This document shows, piece after piece, positions 31,109 through 42,660 of a stretch of DNA of 64,000 nt. Under the pieces are notes generated by a model. That model searched no databases and was not told the DNA's origin. It saw only the letters and a program-made list of their open reading frames with translations. The position numbers and the translations under genes were made by a program. Position 1 is the stretch's first letter, and each line of letters starts with the position of its first letter. Origin of the DNA: Acanthococcus lagerstroemiae (Eukaryota; Arthropoda; Insecta; Hemiptera; Eriococcidae); the NCBI GenBank assembly GCA_031841125.1, contig CM063108.1, forward strand, positions 49,002,122 through 49,066,121, given 5' to 3'.

Positions 31109-32470
31109 ACCTTCTTCAAACGGCATTTTTCTACTTCATTTTGGTTTCAAAGAAATAGTTTATACTAATTTTCTTCCGACTTATTAAAGAAACAAATTTG
31201 AAAGGGTTTTCTGCCTTTCTGTATCTTATTCCCCTGTCCAACTTCTTACATTTTGAAGCTTTCACTTGAAAAATGTCAAACTTGCATGAATTAAATTTGT
31301 AATAATGTTGATTTTATTGCGAACTATTTTTACACACAAGTAATATAGACACTTACATGTTCGCAGAATCCATCTTAGAAAATCAAAAAAATTAAATCAA
31401 AATGTAATGTCCGCAACCACCGGATTAGCGCTACCCACATGATATTTGTTTTATATGTCCGAAATTCCTGGCCCTGCGCGCTCTATCTTACTTTCCACGG
31501 AACTACAGTTTTTATCCCTCCATTACTATACATACTCAAAGGATCCAGGCTAGGAACAGCCGGTATCTCGCTGATAAGAAGACAACACTCCCATATAATT
31601 TGATTTATATGGCTGTAAAAGTATCACGCAGCGCTCTCTGTTTTACTGTGGCGGAATGTACAGTAAACACGCAATTCTGTCCCTCCATTTACTATACATA
31701 CTCAAAGATATGATACAGAGAGCTGAAGTAACATTGGCTCCCAGGTCCTGGAATTTGGCCTTGTGATCATTGTCCGGTCTGTCTAAGTGGCCGAAGATAT
31801 ACTGAATACGATTTAAAAAGCTGAAGAAATTTTGGCTCCTCGCTCAGTTTTTTTCTTATTGTCGGAGTGGAGTAGCTTATGCACTGTCTACTCGCCTGCT
31901 TGTCTGTCAGTCTATCTCCCTATCTTCTGGTTAGATGTTAGGAATAACAGCTAGCAGAGCTACTCCTGCTGTTTGCAAACTTCAGGTTGGCAGCATAAAA
32001 TCTTTATTTATTTTTTTATTTTTTCTCAACACGGAGTAGGGAATGCCAAGTTTTCAGTGAAAATTTTCCTTTTTGAATTTGTCGGCTTACGTTCCTTCTG
32101 CCCCCCCCCCCACAAAAGGGTTATTTCAAAGAAGCAGCTGCGCCTCCTATTCTGAAAACTTCAGAAATTACATAGTCCTCCTGGAAAATTGCTGCTGAAG
32201 AAGATTTCTTCTGTATTATTTATGAAAATACGAATTTTTTTAGCTTGTCGAGCTGAAATTGAAAATCTTTTGCCCCGCCTCCTTGGAGGAAAGTACAGAT
32301 CGCCACCATTGCCAACTACGGTAACTTTTCCTGCGCAGAGGTATTCATATTTACAACAGTCGGCTATTTTCTCTTGAAAACTAAAAAGGGAGGGGGAGGA
32401 TAGTTATATTAAAGTCAGTTGCATTATTTTCCTCACAAAAATGAAAGAAATGGAAGTAAGTTCTGTTATC
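31109..32470. other. Unassigned; short direct duplication and hairpin
   Basis: CCCTCCATTACTATACATAC TCAAAGGAT (31517-31545) recurs at 31682-31710. Between them TTTTACTGT...ACAGTAAAC (31638-31668) can form a hairpin. These could be ends of the P-like element or of a MITE. A C run lies at 32101-32111. Confidence 0.45.
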
Positions 32471-33024
32471 AGCAATAATTCACGAGGAATCAAACGCTAT
32501 CAGTTGATCCAAGATAACCAAGTAATCAAAAATAATTGATCAATCTAAAGTAATCAGCTACACGGCGATAGTAGATTTATTAAAGATAATAAGTTAATTC
32601 GGGTAGACGATTAATTACAGATAATTAGCTAATCCAAATTAAACAGTTAATCAAAAATAATCAATTGATGAAAGATAACTGACTAATTAAAATATTAACT
32701 GAAGACAATATATAATTTAATGAAAAAAACAATTCATTGATCAAAAAACTGATTTATAAATGATAGTTAATAAATCAGTTGTATGAAATTAGAAATAATT
32801 GGTTGATCAATGATAACTCATCACAATAATTGATGAAACTCGAATGATTGATCAGTAAAAAATAATAATGAATTGATCTAAGGTTAAATGATAAATCAAA
32901 AATAATTACTGAATCAGATATAATTGGTTAATTAAAGATAGATAATAGATTAAAAATTGATAATTAATTAAGCAAAGCTAAATAATTAGTTAATTACGAA
33001 TAACAAATTAACTGATGATAATTA
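32471..33024. repeat. Degenerate AT-rich array (TAATTGATCAAA-type words), left part
   Basis: Words such as ATAATTGATCAA, AATAATTAACTGATC and TAATCAAAAATAATTG recur every ~15-20 bases over about 550 bases with no fixed period. Stop codons fill all frames. The array resumes at 33750. Confidence 0.75.
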
Positions 33025-33747
33025 ATTGTGAGCGTCCACAAGAAAACCTGACTAGTGTGCAAAAAATCGATTTCTGGGTTTTAACGGATTTTGGGGGCTC
33101 AAACGGCCCTTTTTCATGCTGCAAGTGTAAAAAAATTTTACATTTTTTTAGAACCAAAAAGGGGCAGAAAAAGTCAAAAACGTGGAAAAATTAAAAAAAA
33201 AACGATGTTTTAATATACATTTCAATACAGATATTGAAATATTCACGACTTAGGAGTGTAGGGTACGGTAAGGTATCGGAATCAACTTTTTTTTTTTTTG
33301 AAGTTTCCAGCATATTCCAGGACAACCCTGGAGTACGCAGCCGGTTGGTGGTGGGGATTTTTAGCGTGGGTAAAACTGCAATAGTGAGTGCACTCGTTCG
33401 CGTCAACCAATGAACGCAATGCAGTGTTATTTACATTTGAAGACTTAAATTCAAAAACCACCCATGTTATTTTTGAAATTTCGACTTTATCGTCAAACAG
33501 CAACGTAATATGCTGCTGTACTGCTGGATCAATGCTGTGAATGAATAAACAGATGTTGCCTGAATACTCTGTGCACGGAAGTGTTAGGAGTGTAGTCGCT
33601 GGTATAGCGCTTATCTGGCGGCCAAGTCGAAATTTCAACAATGACATGGGTGGTTTTTGGATTTAGGTCTTCATTTTTGTTTATTTCGCTCTCCTGTAAA
33701 ATTTGGTAAAAACACACTAGTCAGGATTACTCGTGGACGCTCACAAT
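33025..33747. mobile_element. TA-flanked inverted-repeat element
   Basis: The left end ATTGTGAGCGTCCACAAGAA AACCTGACTAGTGTG is repeated inverted at the right end (CACACTAGTCAGGATTACTC GTGGACGCTCACAAT). TA dinucleotides flank both ends, as in the Tc1/mariner superfamily. Inside, 33437-33492 and 33613-33672 form a second, ~57-bp inverted repeat around CAAAAACCACCCATGT. The 121-codon minus-strand frame at 33282-33647 has no recognised domain, so it is probably non-autonomous. Confidence 0.75.
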
Positions 33748-34260
33748 TAGTAATTGAAGGTAATTAATCACTCAAAAATAATTAATTAATTAATTTAATA
33801 TAAATTAACTGATCAAGGATAATGAATTAATTAAAAATTATTGATTGATTAAACACAATTAATTTTAAAAAATCAATTACAAATAATTAGAAATAGCTGA
33901 TCAATTGAAGGAATTACTTGATCAAAAATAAAATGATTATTTGAAACAAAATAAATTAATTGGGAATAATAGAATAGTTGAAGATAATTGAGCAGGTAAA
34001 GATAATTAATGAATTATAATTAATAAACTTAATATGATCCATCAACCAAAAGTCATTCGTTAATCAATAATGATTTAATTAACAATAACTGATTGATGGA
34101 CAATGAGCTCCCGCTCGCGCTGTGTGCCGGGTGGGGGTTTGGTCGCCTGTTGCTTACGCTTTACATTAGATAATAATAAATGTTAAAAAAAAACTTGATT
34201 GATTGAAAATACCTGAGTAATTGAAGATAATTGAGTAATTCGTAAATAAAATGGATTCAT
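33748..34260. repeat. Degenerate AT-rich array, right part
   Basis: Same word set as 32471-33024. A short GC-rich interruption (CTCCCGCTCGCGCTGTGTGC) lies at 34107-34165. Confidence 0.75.
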
Positions 34261-35197
34261 TAAAATTAATCCGCTTTTCTAACATCCGTTAACTGTATGG
34301 TTGTATTCAAAAAGCGCAAAAATGGAAAATGGTGTTGATGAAAAACGCAAAACAGTGTTACGTAAGAGTGCAGGAGGGGTAGCGGAATCAAAATACAAAT
34401 ACCTCCCTTTTCTCCGAAAAGTCGGTAAAAACTCAGTAGAAGAAGGCAGGAAAATGAATGAAATGGGCCTAGTATAATTTGTTAGATGTGTGTGGGGGGG
34501 GGTGAGGGGAGCCCGAAGAACATTTTAAGCCACTTGTCGGCCTCTGATTCCTTGAACTGTATTCTTCTTTGGCAGTTTCTATAAAAAGGGTCAACTTTGT
34601 TGTTCAGATCATTTTCGAGTTAAGCCCTTGTTTATGTAGTAGACTCAATTCCTGACAAAATGAGACCCTTTTCAGCTCCCTATGTGCTACATTCATCTCT
34701 CTACATCCATTAAAAGAGAGGCACCTCGCAATTTTCGAAAAATAAAATTTTGAGAAAAACGCGTTCAAAGATTTTGAATACCATTTTGTTGATTTTCATG
34801 TCAAAGATGAAAGAAACTGTTTCATAGACTAGGGTGTCCGGACCTCGTTCAAGAATCCGCTAGGTACCTATAGTACTCGATAATACTAAAAATGTTGAGT
34901 ACGAAAAGTTGCCCATGAGCAAGTTGAAGGGGCCATGTCTTTGTTGCTCGACAGTGATAAAAAAAAGTACAAAAAAAGCACAATTTGCAAGACGATATAC
35001 AAGACATGATAATTGACGGAATAATCTGACTATGGGGGCTGGTATTACTGGCTTGGATAAAAAAAAAGTCTTAGTACGATGTATTGCCTGTTCTCAAAAT
35101 TGAAGGCGTTAGAAAACGTCAAAGTTAGAAAAATTTCATTTTTCGTTAAATGGTAAAAAATATCCTAGGTAAATAATTAATGGTTTGAGAGCTGTTG
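34261..35197. other. Unassigned DNA with a poly-G run
   Basis: No gene recognised. G run at about 34494-34502. Confidence 0.4.
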
Positions 35198-35324
35198 TGA
35201 CCATGGGAACTTGTATATATCTAGGAGATGAAAAAATTGCAATAACTTTTTAAAAATTCAGAATTCGGTGTAGGTGGTCGTATAATTTTATCATCTCTTA
35301 GATACGTACAAGTTCGATGGTCGA
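35198..35324. repeat. Short inverted repeat (about 37-bp arms)
   Basis: TGACCATGGGAACTTGTATA TATCTAGGAGATGA (35199-35232) is repeated inverted at about 35290-35324, separated by roughly 55 bp. It may be the core of an old MITE; outer ends cannot be defined. Confidence 0.55.
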
Positions 35325-36500
35325 AGATGTAGAAGTACTTGCAGATATTTTCGAAGGCTGTGATCTTCTTCATATGAAAGAGCATCGAATTTCGTACAAA
35401 AATTCATAATAATCGTAAAATCGATTTTTTTGTTTTGTTAAATATTTTATTTTTTATTTTTTTCCGATTTCCTTGTTTTTTTCTTACCGACAAAGTTGTC
35501 CCTTTTTTAAATAGAAAACGCCACTTTTAGTTTCAATAATTGTATTTTACGAAACAATGCTTGGCCCTAAAAAAATCGATATAACTTGTTTTGGCATACC
35601 GGAATATTTGACGAACAGCTGATTGTGCCGTCTTCTCTCAATCAATAACAGTCTTATTGGGGTAGAATTTCTTCTTTAACAGCCGGAATATGAATCTCCC
35701 CCGCTGTTTGCAACACTCCTCGGATTTTTGCAAAACAATATCTGAACGTAGGCGTTGTTCCAGTACTTCTGCATGAAATTTCGCCACCCTCGGCATAAAG
35801 TCCTCCTGATGATTGAAAAGCACGAATCTAGTGGTAGTCGTTGCAATCGACAAGCGCAAAAATATTAATAGTTCTACACGATAGTATTTACAAGACGGTG
35901 AAGTTTTGACTCTGCAAGACCCCTCATTGGATAGTACTGTAATTCGGGCAGTCATTGACGAATAGGGTGTTTAGAGTTGTTCGCCCCCAGGGTTTGTATA
36001 AAGTTGGCATTGGGCAAATTCTACGAGTAGTAATCAGTTAGCAAGGTTAGGACCCATTATCTCCCCCGCACGACAGGAAAACAACTAGTTACGACCTTGG
36101 AAGCAATGCTCGAAATTGATGTCCCATGAAACTCTTCCTTCAATTCTTCAAGTTCAGTTATTTTAGTCGTCTTAATTCGTTATTTGACTCTCTCTACGGA
36201 GACGGAGACGACAGAATACCAAGGATTTTCTCACAGATTTGAACTTCGGAGTTCTGACGCCACAGGCGTCATCAAACCACCCTGCCAGTGAATGTATACG
36301 CGTAGCATGGGATTTCAAGATTTCCACGCATAGGTATATCAATCAAAGTAAATTCGTAAGCTGCTTGTTGTACGGATGTCCAGTAGTTCTTGATGTCGTT
36401 TTCAGGAATCTGACGTGCTGGGTGTGGACCGCGAACGGTCCTATCCTACGAGCGGATGAACGCAAATTTATCTTGAAAATCGACCGTACGTACATATCGA
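35325..36500. other. Unassigned; one unrecognised minus-strand ORF
   Basis: The minus-strand frame 35638-35955 (105 codons; KFHAEVLEQRLRSDIVLQKS) is basic and possibly helical but unrecognised; the plus-strand frame 36239-36520 is likewise unidentified. Confidence 0.35.
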
Positions 36501-37700
36501 GTCATGCTAAGTCCAAATAATCAACTATCCGACTTCGATTCGTCGCAATTCGATACTACGGCTCTACGATTCATCGCGTGTTCTCGCTGTAACACGATAG
36601 CCCGTTCTCACGCGACAGCTTCTCTCATAATCGTTCAGCCGCTCGCCCTGCGACTATCGCGTTTCCAGGAACTCGAAAATCGAATTACGCAAACGTCGAA
36701 CCCGCGCCGGCGAGCCGCTAATCCGCTCGTGGCAATTTTTCACGCGAACGCGTGAATCGTACGCGAATTTTTACCGTTGAAGCGTTGAAACCGTTTAACG
36801 CCGTCTTCGGTGCTTAAGCGATTATCGCGCAGTCGATTTTTCTCGAGTGTTTTATCTCCTATCATCTTCCTCTTGTGTAGGCTACACGTATGTTCGAGAG
36901 TCGGCGAAAATATCGCTGTGATTTATGGGCCCAGGCCTCGAAGGGTATTCGGAAACGCCAAAGCGCACTTCGGGGATAAGAGTAATCGTTTTCGCCCGTG
37001 AAAGTGTGCAGGTATTACTGGTATTAGCGTTCACGCTTAATAAACGCCGTATACTCGTGTGCCGGCTTTGAAGAACGAAGTGAGTGCGAGTGGTCGCCGA
37101 GTCAACGAACGAGAACGATCGGCATCACGTGGAGACTTGGGAACGAAACGAACGGTCGAACTCTTTGTCCTAGTTTCAAATTTGATCGTCGAATTGAGGA
37201 CCTCGGATATCTGGGACGTCGACACCACGTATCGTCATATCAACTCCGTGACACATGTTCTTGGGTAAGCTGAACTTCGAGCGCTGCACGGAATATTTTA
37301 CAAGTCTGCAAATATCAACGGGTTACTTTTGTATAGCTGCCCTTCAGACGGGGTTCATCTTCTCATCTACATTTCTCCAGCTTGCCTTTACTGATGATTC
37401 TCGTCACCTGACAGGAACAATCGACTACGGCCATGGGTTAACTGATCCTCCTCACGCCGTCCAACACTCGCCTTTCGAGTTCCGACTGCGTGTACGCACT
37501 TTACATGATGTACAAATTCGAGTCCACCCTTTTCATCGAGACGTCTTAATCATTCTGCGCTCGCGGCCATCGTCCAGCCCCTTCTCGAACGACGATTAGT
37601 CGTTAATCCTGAACTGCGAGACGAAACAGGACGAGTAATACGCATTAAAATCAACTGAAAGAGCGATTGAAATTTGTATAGAGGACGCCTTTTTCTCTGT
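36501..37700. other. Low-copy CpG-rich segment, the longest in the window
   Basis: About 1.2 kb of CpG-dense sequence (GAACCCGCGCCGGCGAGCCG, TCGCGTTTCC, CGAACGAGAACGATCGGC) with no match to repeats elsewhere in the window. Several short frames cross it on both strands; none is recognised and none dominates, so coding status is not supported. It could be a promoter/5' UTR or enhancer region. Confidence 0.35.
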
Positions 37701-38365
37701 CTCTCTCAGTCGCTACATAACCCTTTTTGGGTTCCGAACACGCCGCGACGCTGTTTAGTTACAAGACTCGTCAACATTTTGGAGCTCGATGCTGTAGGGG
37801 TTATCGAATTACGACGAATTTGAATCTCCCCCTTCGAGTTGGTTATTTATTTTATTTCCTTTCTTTATCGCCCTCTTCAGGCCTACCAATAATACATATT
37901 AGCTTTTATGATGTGCCGTGTAGGTCCGAAGGCTATTGTGCGCACGAGCTTTTGACCACGCACCGATTTAGATAAACGCGGGATTTTTGACACCGATTAA
38001 AGGGTTCGGTGTGTATGTTTTTCGACGATTCTAGCGCCTGATACAGGAATTGACACTGGTTGGAAAACTGCTGAATAATGACCGGTTCACCATGCATGGA
38101 GTGTTTTCGACTTTTCGCGTACAAAACATTCAGTTTGCGGTTCATGTACGCATATTGTGTGAAACCAGTGGGCGAGTAAATCCTGAAGAAATGCGTTAAT
38201 TGGGGGTCAAGTGACTCTTCTAATCGCCCTAATCATCTGAACAAGGTTCACAGTTTGAACTCACTCGCCTCTTGTCTAGATATACTCGCCTAGTTCTTCT
38301 CCTCACTGTTTATATATTGCAGTCGAAGGGTCTTTAATACCAGCACTAGCATTACGACCATGTCA
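37701..38365. other. Unassigned DNA
   Basis: Nothing recognised. Confidence 0.4.
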
Positions 38366-38373
38366 ACGATGAG

Positions 38374-38624
38374 CAGGGACGTACCGATAGGGGGCAACTT
38401 ACTCTCCCCCCCCTGTCGTAGGAATTTTTCACTCAGCAGTTGGGAAAATGTATCATTTTAGGCAGGTGAGTTGGGAAAATCCAACAAGTTGAAAAGTTTT
38501 TTTTTTTTTTTTTTTGTTGGTTCTTTGATACTCGTATTTGGGAATTTTGAGTTGAGCCAGTTGGGACTTCACAATTTTACCCCCCCCCCCCCCCCCCGAT
38601 GAAAAACTCTTAGGTACGACCCTG
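38374..38624. mobile_element. hAT-type MITE, family A, copy 2
   Basis: Starts CAGGGACGTACCGATAG and ends CTTAGGTACGACCCTG (inverted with one central mismatch over 12 bases). Flanks ACGATGAG (38366-38373) and ATGATGAG (38625-38632) are an 8-bp target duplication with one difference. Contains a T tract (about 38498-38516) and an 18-base C tract (38580-38597) like copy 1 at 24768-24997. Confidence 0.9.
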
Positions 38625-38632
38625 ATGATGAG

Positions 38633-39660
38633 GACCAATACGATCACAATAACCATTGTCGCGGTCAGGCCTCGAGTCCGAGGATCCCGTGTTCCATCTT
38701 GTTCTGTCATCTACGGATTTTGGAGTGACTATACGTTCCAATTCGCTCTTGGTAGATTAGCGTGTTATTGGAAACTTGCTGTTCTGCTTTGCACTGGCTG
38801 GAAAGCGCCTTTATTTTGATAACAGAGTGCTCTCTATCATCAGCCTCACAGTTCTTCAACATAACGTGCAGAATATCCTTGCAGGATTTCTTTTGTTCCT
38901 CACTTGATCTCCAACCCGTTGTACGCTTGTCGTACAGCAACTGACAACTGCCCTGGTAAACGGAGTCCGGAGGTTATCTTACATTGCCAATTCATCGTTG
39001 CTGTTTCCTGAAAATGAGGTGCTCTGTGGCGTGTCACATCCAGACCTTTATCTGATCTGATATGGGAACCATATCCTGTCATTTAATCTTCATTATGACC
39101 CGTGTCGAAAAATTCGACTTCGACATTAATTAATAGTATCCCACTATAATTAATAATCGAAATATTGAATTCATGTAGCCGGTTAATTTCTCGAAAATGA
39201 CAGCCCCGGAACCCGGATGCATTCATAATGCAAAGCACTTGAGCCTGTAACCTTGAAATTCTGCTTTGACTGACAGCAATAGTGTTTCGCTATTGTTAAT
39301 AGCCGAAACGATAAAATGGATAAGATAAAAAAGGTATAGTCCTTATTGTAATTCCTCGTACCGGACAGCCTCAGATACTTTAACAAAGCCAATCGCTTGA
39401 GCCTGTTCAGCCAGAATGTTAAACCAATGAGTCATGATCATGTTTATACCAGTCACTGCGGTACATGGTAGCCAGTAGGAGATCTTAGTCTCATTTCTGT
39501 TCAGATCTTCATATTATGGTTCAAATGTGAGTTTTTCTTACGTTTTCGTGCGTCGTGTAATTTACTGTGAAAGTGAATTTGTGCTCGTGTTTGTGTTGAA
39601 TCCGCTCCAAGCAGAATTGAGAAGATTTTCAGGTCAGATAAACGTTAGATTAACTACTAA
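38633..39660. other. Unassigned DNA
   Basis: Opposed frames at 38625-38944 are unrecognised; nothing else seen. Confidence 0.4.
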
Positions 39661-39674
39661 TTTTTCCAAAGTTG

Positions 39675-39712
39675 ATCTCTCTCTCTCCCTCCCTCCCTCT
39701 CTTTCTCACTGG
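39675..39712. repeat. CT-rich microsatellite
   Basis: Pure pyrimidine run of CTCTCT/CCCT units. Confidence 0.8.
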
Positions 39713-39831
39713 TTAGCGCTCGCCCGCTCACTGGCCCTAAGTGGCAATACGTTGACAGGCTCTAACGTACCCTGCAATATATGCACTGACTCCTCGTGTG
39801 AGCCAACAATAACATGTAATAAGTGAACATT

Positions 39832-40063
39832 ACTGGTGGTGCACTTGATGTTCAAGCAATCCTTGACGTTGAGTCCACTTCTGTAAGTTCCCATTTTCCA
39901 TTACTAGTGGTGCATTTAGTGTTAAGCAGTTCTTGATACTGAGTCCACCTAATATAAGTAGTGGTGTTAGTGGTGTATTTGGTGTTAGGCAGTCCCTGAC
40001 ACTGAATCCACCGGTGAGTTATGGTGTTTATGGTGCATTTGATGGCCCACCTACCCAAGGTTA

Positions 40064-40098
<35 letters not shown>

Positions 40099-40260
40099 CC
40101 ATGTCGATTATAACCACCAGAACCACCACGACCGCAATTTATTACTACCACCACAATCATGACTACCAACGACCATGGCCACAATCACCACCACAACCAT
40201 TTCCACCAGATCATGACTAATACCACCATGGCCACCATCACTATGATCACGACCACCAAC
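39832..40260. repeat. Minisatellite (~60-75 bp, three units) then (ATT)n and CCA-rich tracts
   Basis: GGTGCACTTGATGTTCAAGC...GAGTCCAC, GGTGCATTTAGTGTTAAGCA...GAGTCCACC and GGTGTATTTGGTGTTAGGCA...GAATCCACC start at about 39838, 39910 and 39977; a partial fourth unit lies near 40033. About 32 bases of ATT repeats follow at 40064-40094, then ACCACC/ACAATCA-rich sequence to 40260. The (ATT)n could be a LINE/SINE tail. Confidence 0.7.
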
Positions 40261-40985
40261 CATGGTAACAATCAGGGGCTAGGCTCCCTGGCTGCTTCGT
40301 GGTAAACCATCACAGACCAACACTCGTTTCATTCATATGGGTCATCATTGGTGGGGTGGGCAAAATTCCGATTACAAAACTGATGATGTATGTCATAGCT
40401 AAGCAACCCAAATGCAATGACATCATCACTTTGCTCGGGATGTCTCTGCCAGGCAAATGTGGTTTGGAAACTATAGAAAGACAACTGAGTCTCAAAACCA
40501 TACAGAAAAACAGGAACCTACAGTCTCGAATTCTGAGGTAACTGATATAGGAGCAGGTTTAAGGCAGTGTTGTGATATGAACCTGGAATTCTCTTTAGAG
40601 AAACAAGAAACTACGGTCTCGGGTTCCAAGGTAACTGGTCTGCCCTTGCTGTGTTTATTGGGTAGGCAATCTATCGGGTTCGTCTTGTGTCACATGTCTA
40701 TGTCTGTCTCTACGTCGATGTAGTTATGTTTCATCAGCAGTATATAGACAGGTCTGATGTCTTACAATAGGTGATTATGTCAGTATGTCTTATCATGTAG
40801 CCTCGCTCTTGTTTTAGATCAGATTATGTCCTTGTAAGTAACGAGACTGCTCTGGAATTTTTCGGATCTTTAGGTAAGCAATCCACCTGGCGTTCTTTTC
40901 ATGGAGGCGGAAAAAGAGGATAAGGTTTTAGTATATAGAGAGATTTTGATACTTGTCAGCCCCTTCCCCCCATGAGTCCCTTCAG
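40261..40985. other. Unassigned; partial tandem of about 97 bp
   Basis: GAACCTACAGTCTCGAATTC TGAGGTAACTG (40512) recurs as GAAACTACGGTCTCGGGTTC CAAGGTAACTG (40609). Frames across it are unrecognised. Confidence 0.45.
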
Positions 40986-40989
40986 TCCA

Positions 40990-41810
40990 GGTCGGCTGTT
41001 AGTGATTATGCCAGAATTCCTGAAAGTAACTCAAATTTGCCGGTTGGAAAACACAGCACGCGCATATCTACGTGCTGGTTCGTTTTCTCACTGCCACACT
41101 CAGATGCGATTCTGCTTCTTGTTCGTTGCAGAGCAACCGAACCGTGTAGCCACGGAGTGCTGACTCTTCGATTCGCGACGGCCAACATTGCCCCGCTTCC
41201 TGTTCGCCGGCCGGCTGGAGCGAAGGAAGAGATTTTCTCAATATCTCTCAGCCTGTTTACACTGTGGAATCTCCTACATAATTTCGCGTCCACGATGCGA
41301 TTCTTCACGCTACCTTATAGCGTTCACAAGAACGTAACCGTTGGTTCATTTGGTCTTGGTCTTCTGGTCGTCTTTTGTATAACCATTGTTGATACATTCA
41401 AACGTGTCAATTGTGATAAATAATGCTCGTTCGTCATTCGCCACGGAATAATGGGATAATGAGTGGATACGCGCTGTTTGTACAATTTACCCAGCGAGAA
41501 CGTCGAACTTGGCGCGTTCGTCCGATAATGGTTCGATTACCCATTACTGCTGTGTCCTCGGTGTACACCGTAGACCGTCGGGACCGTCGCACGCCTTCGC
41601 CAGTTTACTTTTTCTGTACATCTACTGTGCATAGGCTGTACTACTTTCGAACCTTAGTTGGTTTTTCCGACCGTAGACCGTCGGCACTCGGCATCATCGT
41701 ACGCCTTCACCAGCTTACTTTTCCCGTACATCTACCTTGCATACGCTGTACGACTTTCCATCCACTCGGAGTGGACAGGTTCAAGTGGAACGCAGGAAAA
41801 TTCTCTGAGG
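40990..41810. other. Low-copy CpG-rich segment with a ~103-bp tandem duplication
   Basis: GTAGACCGTCGGGACCGTCG CACGCCTTCGCCAG... at 41570 recurs as GTAGACCGTCGGCACTCGGC ...CGTACGCCTTCACCAG at 41673; each unit goes on to TACTTTT(T/C)C(T/C)GTACATCTAC. The frames 40953-41423 and 41423-41815 (156 and 130 codons) are open through it but have no recognised domain; the second is largely the duplication, so coding is doubtful. Confidence 0.4.
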
Positions 41811-41815
41811 CATAA

Positions 41816-42204
41816 AATTCCTGTAACGGATTGATGACTTTGATTTGGAAACAATGTGTAAGATTTAGTTAGGGTCATACTTGGGAGTCACCTGATGATC
41901 ATGTAAGGTTTGGTCATCGCCAGTGGTTACTAGTCTTGTGTTCACCTTTTCTGGGGTTTCAGCCCTTCATTTCTATTATTAGGGATATCAAGTCCCATAT
42001 CCTTGCTCTCCAGCTGGTCTGAGAAGTAATATTTTTCGAAATTTAAGTTTACACGGAAAATGCTAAAGACAAACCATCCATGGCGAGGGGCACTAGTCTG
42101 ATCTTTTTGTGTGTTGCCATTATTCTCCCGTCTGATGATTCTGGCGAAGAATCCAGTGACTCTCCCGATGAAGAAGCAGTTTTGACGAATAGGAGCAGAT
42201 CATT
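41816..42204. other. Unassigned DNA
   Basis: Nothing recognised. Confidence 0.4.
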
Positions 42205-42660
42205 ATCATCACCGGCACCATCAAAGTTTTCTGGTTTTGATTAAGTAGAAGACCTGATTTGAATGAGGATTTCGATTCCTTCCCTGCAGATAAGAGTTTT
42301 CAGGGTTGCAGGATATGTATCCAGAAATCAAAAATGTTTGAAGAGCACTTGAGGTGGTCTTGAAGAACACAAACTTAGTAGAGGGGCTCAGCGAGGAACG
42401 CCGATAACGTTCTACTGCCTTGGTGCTTTGGTAGCTTATCCCACTAGGATAACCATCAATAACCACTATGGCATTGCTTCCAAAGTGCCTTCCGATGTAG
42501 TCCACGTAGTTTTGGCAGACTACCTGGAATGGCGTCTAAACCACCCTATGTAGCAGGAACCCTCCATCAATGACATTGCATTTTCTGGCGCCGAAGTCTA
42601 CTTCACCGGCGATGGGAAGGAATGCATCATACAGCTTCAATTAACGCGGGAAATGTGGTT
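42205..42660 (-). pseudogene. Degenerate TE-associated protein ('DGGFLLHRVVW...FDGY' family)
   Basis: On the minus strand one frame from about 42640 reads FGARKCNVIDGGFLLHRVV, then a TAG where the family has Trp (TGG), then QVVCQNYVDYIGRHFGSNAI VVIDGYPSGI and VERYRRSSLSPSTKFVFF. The same order ('DGG-LLHrVvW', 'YV-Y---hyG---tVVFDGY', 'RR') occurs in many uncharacterised arthropod and cnidarian proteins, often multicopy; the conserved Asp pairs suggest a PIN/FEN-like nuclease, but this is inference. The Trp codon is a stop and the 3' part (QTFLISGYISCN) drifts away from the family, so the copy is dead. Confidence 0.5.

Noticed and set aside
40953..41815. Two adjacent ORFs of 156 and 130 codons
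   Set aside because: CpG-rich DNA keeps several frames open at once, a DNA tandem duplication explains much of the second, and no domain is recognised.
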